Below, one piece after another: positions 8,627 through 16,171 of a stretch of DNA of 64,000 bases. This DNA is from Halorhabdus salina. GTDB lineage: Archaea; Halobacteriota; Halobacteria; Halobacteriales; Haloarculaceae. Made by a program: the position numbers and the translations under genes. The stretch lies in NCBI RefSeq assembly GCF_013839425.1, contig NZ_JACDNP010000003.1:275803-339802 (forward strand). Reading direction: 5' to 3'. A model generated the notes under the pieces. It did not search any database and was not told where the DNA came from. It saw only the letters and a list, made by a program, of their open reading frames with translations. How positions within the stretch are numbered: the stretch's first letter is position 1; each line of letters begins with the position of its first letter.

Positions 8627-9172
8627 TCACTCCTCGGGCGTCCGGCGCGTCCAGCGAGACTCGACGTTGCGGTTCGCCAGCACGACGAGCCCGTCCTCGG
8701 TCCGGACCCGGCTCTTCCGGAGGCCGATGTCGACGACGGTTCCCGTCACGGACTCGGCGGTGACCGTATCGCCCGGGTTGAAATCGGGGTCCCGGAGGAG
8801 ATAGACGCCGGCGACGGTGTCGGCGATCATATTCGATAGTGCATAGGAGATGCCCAAACCGATGAAGCCAGCGGCCGTCCCCAGGCTCGCTGCCACGGCC
8901 CCCAGACCGACGATATTCAAGAGGACGAGCGCGGCACCAAACCACATGAACGCCGCCACGACGATGACGAAGAAGTCGACGATGAGGGCCTGCTCGGCGG
9001 GATACACCCGTTCGAGAACGCCCCGGAGGACGCCTAACGCGAGCTTGATCCCGACGTAGGCCACGGTCAAGAACACGATGCCTGCGATGAGTTTCGGGAG
9101 CGCCTCGACCAGTCCAGTCCGGAATGACTCGACGGTTGTCTCGACGACGTTCAGTGGCAAGAGTGGACGCAT
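8627..9172 (-). CDS. small MscS-family mechanosensitive channel
   Basis: A 181-residue membrane protein with three hydrophobic helices (about residues 29-48, 66-88 and 95-120). The pore-lining helix is glycine/alanine rich (LGTAAGFIGLGISYALSNMIADTVAGVYLL). It is followed by the MscS beta domain (FNPGDTVTAESVTGTVVDIGLRKSRVRTEDG) and VVLANRNV. The C-terminal alpha/beta cage domain of E. coli MscS is absent, as in many short archaeal members. It should release osmolytes on hypo-osmotic shock, relevant to a halophile. Confidence 0.88.
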   Translation of the reverse strand: MRPLLPLNVVETTVESFRTGLVEALPKLIAGIVFLTVAYVGIKLALGVLRGVLERVYPAEQALIVDFFVIVVAAFMWFGAALVLLNIVGLGAVAASLGTAAGFIGLGISYALSNMIADTVAGVYLLRDPDFNPGDTVTAESVTGTVVDIGLRKSRVRTEDGLVVLANRNVESRWTRRTPEE

Positions 9173-9265
9173 ACCACGTGCTTGCGCGATCGGCGACTAA
9201 AGGCTAGGGCGACGATCGCCCCCGGCCCGCAGGGGCTTTAGGCCCCCAGGGGCTACCCGAGTGCA

Positions 9266-10342
9266 ATGAGCCAACCGAGTCCGGAGGTCTACGAGCGCGA
9301 TCGGGGCATGGACGCCCACAACCAGGTGATGCGGGAGATTCGGGCCCGCAACGACGCGTCATACGAACCCGACGAACCGACGAAGGTCTGGATCGACGAG
9401 GACAACACGCCAGACGGCGTCCTCGATTCGTTGACGATCGTCCTCAACACCGGCGGCTGCCGCTGGGCACGGGCCGGGGGCTGTACGATGTGTGGGTACG
9501 TCGCCGAAAGCGTCGAGGGCGGGACGGTCGCTCACGAAGATTTACTCGCCCAGATCGACACTGCCCTAGAGCAAGAACGAGAGATGCACGAGGGCACCTG
9601 CCGGCAGGTCAAAATCTACACTTCGGGCAGTTTCCTCGACGAACGGGAGGTCCCCGCCGAGACACGAGGGGCTATTGCCGAGCGCTTTGGCGATCGCGAT
9701 CGGATTGTCGTCGAATCCCTGCCCGACTTCGTCGACCGCGAGAAGATCGCCGATTTCCGCGAACAGGACCTGAAGACCGACGTTGCGATCGGCTTAGAGA
9801 CCGCCACCGATCGGGTCCGTCACGACTGCATCAACAAGTACTTCGACTTTGCCGATTTCGAGGCCGCCTGCGAGGAAGCACTCGCCGCCGACGCCGGCGT
9901 GAAGGCATACCTCCTCATGAAGCCGCCCTTCCTCAGTGAAAGCGAGGCGATCGAGGACATGATCTCCTCTATCGAGCGATGCGGGGCCGTCGACGGTTGT
10001 CACACCGTTTCGATGAACCCGACGAACGTCCAGCGGTACACGATGGTCGAGCAACTCTACTTCGATGGCGGATACCGCCCGCCGTGGCTCTGGAGCGTCG
10101 TCGAAGTGCTCAGCGAGACCGCTGATCTGGACGTGACGGTCGTCTCCGATCCGGTCGGGCACGGTTCCGATCGCGGGCCGCATAACTGTGGGGAGTGTGA
10201 CGATCGCGTCCAGACTGCGATCAAGGATTTCAATCTCCGACAGGCCGAGAGTGTCTTCGCACAGGTCGAATGTGCGTGTGAACGCACATGGGACGGGGTT
10301 CGGGATCGGGAGCGGAGTTACTCGCTGCCGCTGGCGCAGTAA
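9266..10342 (+). CDS. archaeosine biosynthesis radical SAM protein RaSEA
   Basis: A 358-residue radical SAM enzyme with a CX7CX2C cluster motif (C65, C73, C76 in GGCRWARAGGCTMCGY). The barrel continues with VKIYTSGSFLDE, RIVVESLPDFV and DVAIGLETATDRVR, and a late cysteine group HNCGECDD. RaSEA acts with ArcS: ArcS attaches lysine to preQ0 at tRNA position 15, and RaSEA cleaves the lysine to give archaeosine (G+). The ArcS gene and tgtA lie about 20 kb downstream in this window. It starts at ATG 9266 and is convergent with purQ, four bases apart. Confidence 0.92.
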   Translation: MSQPSPEVYERDRGMDAHNQVMREIRARNDASYEPDEPTKVWIDEDNTPDGVLDSLTIVLNTGGCRWARAGGCTMCGYVAESVEGGTVAHEDLLAQIDTALEQEREMHEGTCRQVKIYTSGSFLDEREVPAETRGAIAERFGDRDRIVVESLPDFVDREKIADFREQDLKTDVAIGLETATDRVRHDCINKYFDFADFEAACEEALAADAGVKAYLLMKPPFLSESEAIEDMISSIERCGAVDGCHTVSMNPTNVQRYTMVEQLYFDGGYRPPWLWSVVEVLSETADLDVTVVSDPVGHGSDRGPHNCGECDDRVQTAIKDFNLRQAESVFAQVECACERTWDGVRDRERSYSLPLAQ

Positions 10343-10346
10343 GACC

Positions 10347-11021
10347 TCAAGCAAATGCGCCCAGCACGCCGCGACCGTCCGTCGGACCGATATCCGGAAG
10401 GGACATCCGCTCGGGGTGGGGCATCATGACGGCCACTGAGTCGCGCTCACCTGTGACGCCGGCGACGTTGTGTTTCGAGCCGTTGGGATTCGATTCGGGC
10501 GTGACCGTCCCATCCGGTTCACAGTACCGGAACAGGATCCGATCGTCGGCTTCGAGTGTGTCGAGTCGGTCGTCGCTTATCTCGAAGCGGCCTTCGCCGT
10601 GGGCGATGGGCAACTGGATGACGTCCCCTTCCTCGTAGGCTCGCGTCCACGGTGTGTCGGCGTTTTCGACCCGGAGATGGACGTGTTCACACTGGAATCG
10701 ATCGCTCTCGTTGGTCGTGAACGCGCCGGGGGTCAACGAGGCCTCGCAGCCGATCTGGGCCCCATTGCAGATGCCCAGAACGGGCGTTCCCGCGTCGGCG
10801 GCTGACCGAACGTCGTCCATAATCGGCGACTGGGCTGCCATCGCGCCTGCACGGAGGAAGTCGCCATAGGAGAACCCACCGGGAAGGACAATCCCTTCGA
10901 TCCCCGCTGGAAGTCCGTCTTCGTGCCATATCAATTCCGCCTCGACGCCGACTGAATCGAGCGCCTGGACGGTGTCTCGGTCGCAGTTACTCCCACCGAA
11001 CTGGATTACAGCCACCGTCAT
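10347..11021 (-). CDS. purQ: phosphoribosylformylglycinamidine synthase subunit PurQ
   Basis: A 224-residue class I glutamine amidotransferase. The nucleophile is C85 in VLGICNGAQIG, and the catalytic His-Glu pair is in VMMPHPERM. PurQ supplies ammonia to PurL in step 4 of purine synthesis, within the PurLQS complex. PurL is not in this window. The start overlaps the purS stop by 4 bp, so the two are one operon. Confidence 0.96.
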   Translation of the reverse strand: MTVAVIQFGGSNCDRDTVQALDSVGVEAELIWHEDGLPAGIEGIVLPGGFSYGDFLRAGAMAAQSPIMDDVRSAADAGTPVLGICNGAQIGCEASLTPGAFTTNESDRFQCEHVHLRVENADTPWTRAYEEGDVIQLPIAHGEGRFEISDDRLDTLEADDRILFRYCEPDGTVTPESNPNGSKHNVAGVTGERDSVAVMMPHPERMSLPDIGPTDGRGVLGAFA

Positions 11022-11269
11022 CGTTGCTCAATGTCGATTTCGTAGTCGTGAATCGTCGGGTTCGCCAGCAGGCGCTCGGTCATCGCTTCGGTACGCTCGC
11101 GAGCCGTTTCGTGGTCCGCGGCCTCGATATCGATCTCGAAGCGCTCGGCTGAGCGCAATGACTCCAATTCGAAGCCAAGCCGTTCCAGGGCATGCTGGGT
11201 CGTCTCGGCTTCGGGATCGAGGACTCCCGATTTGAGCCTGACAGTGACGATCGCCGTATAGCCAGTCAT
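11018..11269 (-). CDS. purS: phosphoribosylformylglycinamidine synthase subunit PurS
   Basis: An 83-residue protein beginning MTGYTAIVTVRLKSGVLDPEAETTQ, the standard PurS N-terminus, with the usual FEIDIEAAD and ANPTIHDYEIDI ends. PurS bridges PurQ and small PurL. I chose the ATG at 11269 since the seven extra upstream codons are not part of the family. It is transcribed away from the hydrogenase operon, with a 212-bp divergent gap. Confidence 0.95.
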   Translation of the reverse strand: MTGYTAIVTVRLKSGVLDPEAETTQHALERLGFELESLRSAERFEIDIEAADHETARERTEAMTERLLANPTIHDYEIDIEQR

Positions 11270-11418
11270 CGCCTGAACGGGAGAGGCCACCCGCGAAAAC
11301 TCTTGTGGAACGCCGTTGGCATCGCCGTGCTATCGGTGGCGGGCGAATATTCCCGCACGGCTCGTGTGCTCTCTCCACTTCGTGGGCGCTTTGCCGGCCT
11401 CCTTCTATTACCTTTGAG

Positions 11419-11457
11419 GGAACCTATATGCTTGTAATCGAAGGAACCTTTATCTGC
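11419..11457 (+). promoter_or_regulatory. hydrogenase operon promoter with two GGAACCT direct repeats
   Basis: Two similar blocks, GGAACCTATATGC (11419-11431) and GGAACCTTTATCTGC (11443-11457), spaced 24 bp. The second contains TTTATC centred about 31 bp before the ATG at 11482, the correct distance for an archaeal TATA box giving a near-leaderless transcript. The first copy may be a second promoter or a regulator half-site. Confidence 0.5.
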
Positions 11458-11481
11458 GCTACGTAGCGATTTTTAGGCATT

Positions 11482-11832
11482 ATGGAGGCTGTGTTTCTTT
11501 TGGTTCCCCCGGTTGCGTTTGGACTGTTTTTACTGATAACGATGCTTATTGATCGTGTCGGAGCCACTATTTCGGCTGATCGGGCGGATCCGGACAGTGC
11601 GCTTGGGGCATCGTGGGCGAGTGGCGAGGCCCATCCCGACCGGGCAAACAAGCCCCAATATCGAATGTATCATATCGGGATTGGATTTACGATCATCCAC
11701 GTCGCGGTCTTGCTGGTCGGGACGGTTCCCGTCACCGTCGAGGGCGCTGTCTTGGCCATGCCGCTGCTGGCGGTCGTGGGGCTTGGACTGTTCGCGTTGC
11801 TCGATTCTGACAAACCACAACCAGAGAGGTAA
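11482..11832 (+). CDS. NuoA-like membrane subunit of hydrogenase complex
   Basis: A 116-residue protein with three predicted membrane helices (about residues 4-23, 56-75 and 84-103). The first is followed by a loop and then YRMYHIGIGFTIIHVAVLLV, which resembles the FYLVAMLFVIFDVEVVF signature of NuoA. NuoA anchors the quinone-module interface of complex I. Its position five bases before the small-subunit gene and at the head of the operon supports the assignment. Sequence similarity is low, so it could be a lineage-specific membrane subunit. Confidence 0.6.
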   Translation: MEAVFLLVPPVAFGLFLLITMLIDRVGATISADRADPDSALGASWASGEAHPDRANKPQYRMYHIGIGFTIIHVAVLLVGTVPVTVEGAVLAMPLLAVVGLGLFALLDSDKPQPER

Positions 11833-11837
11833 CACAT

Positions 11838-12419
11838 ATGGGACGCATTATCGACTGGGCACGGAACCGATCGCCGTGGATACTCCACCTCAACTGCGGG
11901 AGTTGCAACGGCTGTGATATCGAGACTCTCGATGCGTTGATGCCGCGCTACGACATCGAGCGGTTCGGCATCCTCAAGAAAGACACACCGCGACATGCCG
12001 ACATCCTCGTCGCGACTGGTCCCGTCACCAAACAGATGGCACCCCGGCTGAAGCGTGTCTATGAGCAAATGCCCGAGCCGAAGCTGGTGATCGCCGCCGG
12101 TTCCTGTGCCTCGACGGGCGGTGTCTTCCATGACTGTTACAATTGTCACGAGGGCGTCGACGATGTCATCCCGGTGGACATGTACGTCCCTGGCTGTCCA
12201 ACCTCGCCGGAGGCACTGATCGACGGAATCGTCAAACTACTCGAAGAAGCCGGCCAGGACGCACAGGCCGAACGGCTTGCCGAGGCCAAACCCGAGATCG
12301 TCGAGGAAGGCGCTCGGATCGACGAGGCCGTCCCGGCCGCCGACGAATCGACCGCCGAAATCGACACAGACGACAATCCGGAGGAGGGAACAGATGAACC
12401 AGAGCCAGTTGAAGCGTAA
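11838..12419 (+). CDS. [NiFe] hydrogenase small subunit, group 4 (NuoB-like)
   Basis: A 193-residue protein with the group 4 small-subunit signature: HLNCGSCNGCDIE (C23 and C26 as CxxC), GSC at C90 and GCPTSPEAL at C120, the four ligands of the proximal [4Fe-4S] cluster. An extra CYNC-type pair is at C100/C103. PRYDIERFGIL and HADILVATGPVTKQM resemble membrane-bound hydrogenases such as Mbh more than complex I NuoB, which has adjacent cysteines. Residues after about 140 form a very acidic tail not needed for the fold. The 3' end overlaps the next gene by 26 bp. Confidence 0.88.
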   Translation: MGRIIDWARNRSPWILHLNCGSCNGCDIETLDALMPRYDIERFGILKKDTPRHADILVATGPVTKQMAPRLKRVYEQMPEPKLVIAAGSCASTGGVFHDCYNCHEGVDDVIPVDMYVPGCPTSPEALIDGIVKLLEEAGQDAQAERLAEAKPEIVEEGARIDEAVPAADESTAEIDTDDNPEEGTDEPEPVEA

Positions 12420-12867
12420 CCTCGACGAGGAGTTGGCCGACATAATCGCCGCCTCGAGCGAGCGCGATGACGGCCGTCTGGAGTTCGTTCTCGGCGACCG
12501 GACAGACCTCGATGACGCCGTCGCCACGCTTCGGGACGCCGGAATTACGCACTTGATCACGATCACCGGCGTCGACAGCGACGAACAGGTCGACGTCCTG
12601 TATCACTTCCTCAAGTACGGCGAGTACGACGCGGGCGATCTGAGTGAGGGTGTCGAACTCACACTCCGAGCGATCGTGCCGGACGACGACCCGACGATCG
12701 GGACGATCACCGACCAGATTCCGGCCGCCGGCCTCTATGAGCGTGAACTAATGGACATGCTCGGCGTCGAGGTGACGGGCCATCCCAACCCCAAGAAGCT
12801 GCTGTTGCCCGACGACTACGACGGTGGGCCACCGCTTCGGGCCGAGAACGTGGAGGTGACCGACTAA
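12394..12867 (+). CDS. NuoC-like 30 kDa subunit of hydrogenase complex
   Basis: A 157-residue protein homologous to NuoC and the N-terminal part of HycE. The signature is LYERELMDMLGVEVTGHPNPKKLLLPDDYDGGPPLR, near-diagnostic of this family (the ERE.DMFGI..GHP..RRL.LPDDW pattern). It lacks cofactor motifs and scaffolds the large subunit. A longer upstream frame exists but falls inside the small-subunit tail; the ATG at 12394 has GGAGGG just before it. Confidence 0.9.
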   Translation: MNQSQLKRNLDEELADIIAASSERDDGRLEFVLGDRTDLDDAVATLRDAGITHLITITGVDSDEQVDVLYHFLKYGEYDAGDLSEGVELTLRAIVPDDDPTIGTITDQIPAAGLYERELMDMLGVEVTGHPNPKKLLLPDDYDGGPPLRAENVEVTD

Positions 12868-14144
12868 TGTCCGAGCAGAAAGCGGGCACGGAGATTCCGG
12901 TCGGCCCCCAGCACCCCTCGCTGAAAGAGCCTGCAAACTTCACCCTGAACGTCGACGGCGAGGTCATCACCGGCGCGGAGATGAAACTCTCGTACAATCA
13001 CCGCGGCATCGAGCAAGCCGTGCTGGGTAACTCCTACATCGAGAACATCTATCTCCTCGAACGGATCTGTGGGATTTGCTCACACGCCCACACCTCTGCG
13101 TTCACGCAGGGCGTCGAGGAACTGCTGGATCTGGACGTGCCACCCCGTGCCCGATACATCCGGACATTGATCGGCGAACTCGAGCGCATCCACAGCCACA
13201 TGCTCTGGCTCGGCGTCGCCGGCCACGAGATCGGCTTCGACACGCTCTGGCAGTACGCCTGGCGCGATCGGGAGATCGTGATGGATCTCCTCGAAGAAAT
13301 TACGGGCAACCGGGTTCACTACTCGATCAACACGATCGGCGGCGTCCGGGAGGATCTGACCGACGACCAACGTGAGACGATCCTTGCGGGCATGGACGAT
13401 CTCCAAGAACGGATCGACTTTTACCAGGAAACGGTCCCGAACGAGCAAACCGTCCGGATGCGCTGTGAGAACGTCGGCGTCGTCCCGAAGGATCTTGCCC
13501 GCGAATACTGTGCGGTCGGGGCCGTCGGTCGGGCTTCTGGCGTCCCCACGGACGTCCGCAAGGACGCGCCGTATGCCGCCTACGACGACGTGGACTTCGA
13601 CGTGATCACCGACGACCGGGGCGACCTGCTGGCCCGGACGGTCGTCCGGATCGGCGAGATTGCCCAGGCGATTCGGATCATCCGACAGGTCGCCGAACGG
13701 ATCCCGGAGGGTGACCTCAAAGCCAGCGCAAAACCACCCCAGGCATTGCTCGCCCAGGTGCCCGAAGACGACGCCGTCAGCCGCTACGAGGCACCCCGCG
13801 GGGAGTTGATCCACTACATCCGCTCGGATGGGACGGACACGCCCGCCCGCGTCCACATTCGCGTGCCGACGCTGGCCAACTGGCCGACCGTCGTCGAGTC
13901 CCTGAAGGGGAGTTACATCGCCGACACGCCGATCGTCGTCGCCGGGATCGACCCCTGTATCAGCTGTACCTCCCGGATCGGCGTCGAGACCGACGGCAGC
14001 CACGGCGGCGAGAACGCCTTCGATCTGGACGAACTCCGGGAGTACGGCATCGATTGGTACGACGAGCGCGGCAACGTCGAGCGACCGTCGACAGCGGGCG
14101 AGGGCCGAACGGCAACCGACGGCACGGAAGGTGAGCGACCGTGA
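12867..14144 (+). CDS. [NiFe] hydrogenase large subunit, group 4 (NuoD-like)
   Basis: A 425-residue catalytic subunit. Motif L1 is RICGICSHAH (R66, C68, C71, H75) and motif L2 is DPCISCTSR (C364, C367, R370), so all four cysteines that hold the Ni-Fe(CN)2CO centre are present. Complex I NuoD lacks these. The N-terminus PVGPQHPSLKEP and YNHRGIEQ are shared with HycE/NuoD. A 55-residue tail follows R370, providing the peptide a maturation protease would remove, and a HycI-type protease gene lies 1.4 kb downstream. Expected reaction: reversible 2H+ + 2e- to H2 coupled to ion movement. Confidence 0.93.
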   Translation: MSEQKAGTEIPVGPQHPSLKEPANFTLNVDGEVITGAEMKLSYNHRGIEQAVLGNSYIENIYLLERICGICSHAHTSAFTQGVEELLDLDVPPRARYIRTLIGELERIHSHMLWLGVAGHEIGFDTLWQYAWRDREIVMDLLEEITGNRVHYSINTIGGVREDLTDDQRETILAGMDDLQERIDFYQETVPNEQTVRMRCENVGVVPKDLAREYCAVGAVGRASGVPTDVRKDAPYAAYDDVDFDVITDDRGDLLARTVVRIGEIAQAIRIIRQVAERIPEGDLKASAKPPQALLAQVPEDDAVSRYEAPRGELIHYIRSDGTDTPARVHIRVPTLANWPTVVESLKGSYIADTPIVVAGIDPCISCTSRIGVETDGSHGGENAFDLDELREYGIDWYDERGNVERPSTAGEGRTATDGTEGERP

Positions 14145-15130
14145 GCCTGGAACTCGATCTGGCGACCGGGTTGCTCTACCTGCTGGTGTTTCCCGGGTTC
14201 GCGTTCCTGTTCGCCTACGGGTTGACCGCGGAGTTCCTCGACCGGAAGCTGTACGCGCGCCTGCAAAATCGCGTCGGCCCGCCGCCGCTACAGCCACTCG
14301 CGGACTTCCTGAAGCTACTCTCGAAGGAATCGGTCGTCCCCGATAACGCGACTGCCCGAATCTACAACGCCGCCCCGTTGACGGGACTAGCTGGCGTGTT
14401 CACCGCGATGTTGTACATCCCAGTCTGGACCGAACAGGCCGCCTTCGCCTTCGAGGGCGACCTTGTCGTCGTCCTTTTCCTCCTCTCGTTGCCGTCGTTC
14501 TCGCTGTTTTTCGGCGGCTGGTACTCCGGGAACGTCTTCAGCCGGATCGGGACCACCCGGACGATCACGCAACTGTTCGGCTACGAGATCCCGTTCTTCC
14601 TGGCGGCATTTGCGCCCGCCGTTGCTGCCGGGTCGCTGTCGACCTCCGAGATCACCGCGTTCATCGGCGCGAACCCCTGGTACGTCCTCGTCCTGCTGCC
14701 GGCCTTTGCGATCGCCCTCCTCTCCCTGCAAGCCAAACTCGAACGCATCCCCTTCGACATTCCCGAAGCCGAGACGGAACTGGCGACGGGGACGCTCGTC
14801 GAGTACTCGGGCCGGAAACTGGCGCTGTTCCGCCTCACGAAAGACGTCGAATTGGTCGTGGGCGCGGCGCTGCTGTCGGCATTGTTCCTCGGTGGCCCGT
14901 ACCCGGCAGGGTCGATCGAAGGGTTCGCGGGGGTCGCCGCTGGCGTGGTGGTCTTCCTCGTGAAGACCCTCGCGGTGATCGCGCTGTTGACGGTGCTGAA
15001 GGCCGTCGTCGCCCGGCTACGAATCGAGCAGATGGTCAGCGTCTTCTATCGGGTGCTCGTCCCGGTGGCGCTTTCCCAGATCGCCGTCGTCCTGCTGGTC
15101 GGACTGTACACGGAGGGACTGATCCCATGA
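14141..15130 (+). CDS. NuoH-like membrane subunit of hydrogenase complex
   Basis: A 329-residue polytopic protein of the NuoH/HycD family, with about eight membrane helices. Diagnostic segments are RKLYARLQNRVGPPPLQPLADFLKLL near the N-terminus and AKLERIPFDIPEAETE followed by LVEYSGRKLALFRL, the conserved cytosolic loop that joins the peripheral arm. The charged residues of the proposed ion channel are retained in that loop. GTG start overlapping the large-subunit stop by 4 bp. Confidence 0.93.
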   Translation: MSLELDLATGLLYLLVFPGFAFLFAYGLTAEFLDRKLYARLQNRVGPPPLQPLADFLKLLSKESVVPDNATARIYNAAPLTGLAGVFTAMLYIPVWTEQAAFAFEGDLVVVLFLLSLPSFSLFFGGWYSGNVFSRIGTTRTITQLFGYEIPFFLAAFAPAVAAGSLSTSEITAFIGANPWYVLVLLPAFAIALLSLQAKLERIPFDIPEAETELATGTLVEYSGRKLALFRLTKDVELVVGAALLSALFLGGPYPAGSIEGFAGVAAGVVVFLVKTLAVIALLTVLKAVVARLRIEQMVSVFYRVLVPVALSQIAVVLLVGLYTEGLIP

Positions 15131-15486
15131 GCATTCCAGGCAAACTCATCCCAGAAGCACTCAAAACGCTGGGCAAAGACCGCGCGACCGTATCGTACCC
15201 GAAGAACAAGCGGACGATGCCCGATCGGTTCCGCGGGGCCGTCGAGTTCGAGCCCGAACCCTGTACGGGCTGTGGCATGTGCGAACGCCACTGTGCGGCC
15301 GACGCGATCACGGTCGAGACCGACGCGGACGGCAACGTCACCTGGAGTTACGATGTCGCCAAGTGCATGTTCTGTGGCCAATGTGAGGAATCCTGCCCGA
15401 CCGATGCGATCGTCATGGGCCAGAAATTCGAACTGGCCGACAGTGAAAAGCCGAGTTTCGAAGAAAGCTACACGTTCGATCGGTGA
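15127..15486 (+). CDS. NuoI-like 2x[4Fe-4S] ferredoxin subunit of hydrogenase complex
   Basis: A 119-residue polyferredoxin with CTGCGMCERHC (C46, C49, C52, C56) and CMFCGQCEESCP (C80, C83, C86, C90), which bind two [4Fe-4S] clusters. It would pass electrons from a soluble donor, most likely reduced ferredoxin, to the small subunit. No NuoEFG diaphorase genes accompany it. The ATG overlaps the NuoH-like stop by 4 bp. It is the last gene of the first half of the locus and converges with the protease gene. Confidence 0.93.
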   Translation: MSIPGKLIPEALKTLGKDRATVSYPKNKRTMPDRFRGAVEFEPEPCTGCGMCERHCAADAITVETDADGNVTWSYDVAKCMFCGQCEESCPTDAIVMGQKFELADSEKPSFEESYTFDR

Positions 15487-15492
15487 GCGGTA

Positions 15493-15975
15493 TCAGCCCG
15501 TCTCGATCGCCTGGGCCAGCCGTTCTACTAGTTCGCCGAGACATTCTGTCAGCGCCGATGACAGTTCACTCTCCGATTCAATAGCCGCAGGCTGGACGCC
15601 GAACAGCACGACCTGGGCCCCGGTCTCGCGTGCGAGAAACGTTCGTAACATCGCTGGCGTCGACTTATGCGAAGAGAACGATTCACCGCCGAGGTCATCC
15701 GGATCGACCCACTTACCCGAGCCGGGATCGGCGTCGAACGCGACGGCATCAATGAGGACGATCCAGTCCGGATCGAATCGCCTGATTACGCCGGTGTGGT
15801 TCTCCGGAGCGACCCCGCCCTCGACGAACAGCAGCCGGTCGTCTTCGGAGGGTGCTGCCCGCGATTCCAATCGCCTGAGCAGTTCGAGGCCGACGGCGTC
15901 GTCACCACGCAGTGCCGACCCGATCCCGAGGACGGCGACGCGCTCGCTTGAATCGATCGAGGGTGGTTCTGCCAC
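15493..15975 (-). CDS. hydrogenase maturation protease, HycI/HybD type
   Basis: A 160-residue protease that removes the C-terminal peptide of [NiFe] large subunits after nickel insertion. The signature VLGIGSALRGDDAVGLELL carries the first acidic nickel-sensing residue, VLIDAVAFDADPGS the second aspartate, and SSHKSTPAMLRTFL the histidine, matching the E/D/H metal triad of HybD. A GTG at 15975 is chosen because a TATA-like CTTTAGAGG lies about 27 bp upstream; an in-frame TTG at 15996 is the alternative. It sits on the opposite strand between the two halves of the hydrogenase operon. Confidence 0.88.
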   Translation of the reverse strand: MAEPPSIDSSERVAVLGIGSALRGDDAVGLELLRRLESRAAPSEDDRLLFVEGGVAPENHTGVIRRFDPDWIVLIDAVAFDADPGSGKWVDPDDLGGESFSSHKSTPAMLRTFLARETGAQVVLFGVQPAAIESESELSSALTECLGELVERLAQAIETG

Positions 15976-15996
15976 ACTGCTCGAAACGGCACACAA

Positions 15997-16164
15997 CCTC
16001 TAAAGCGATCCGATAGACCACGGATTGAAGACAGTCTCTGAGTCGTCCTGGGCCAGTCCATCACGATAGATATCTCCACAGATGCCGACGAAGGTACCGG
16101 CTGAATTCGAATAATTCAAGGCCGATTCCGATCAAACTTGCCGGTATGTATACTTCCGGGAGGG
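15997..16164. promoter_or_regulatory. divergent intergenic region: protease promoter and second hydrogenase half
   Basis: On the minus strand, CTTTAGAGG near 15997-16005 is placed about 27 bp before the protease start. On the plus strand, GTATGTATAC (16144-16153) is a TATA-like palindrome, and GGGAGGG (16158-16164) is a ribosome-binding site eight bases before the GTG at 16172. The membrane-arm genes therefore probably have their own promoter. Confidence 0.45.
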
Positions 16165-16171
16165 CAGTCGT

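Noticed and set aside
12867..14144. Annotation as plain NADH-quinone oxidoreductase subunit D
   Set aside because: Complex I NuoD has lost the [NiFe] cysteines; here both CxxC motifs, the R/H residues, a cleavable tail and a nearby HycI-type protease are present.
13080..14297. 405-residue minus-strand ORF opposite the hydrogenase large subunit
   Set aside because: Antisense shadow from codon bias; no family motifs, while the plus strand is clearly coding.
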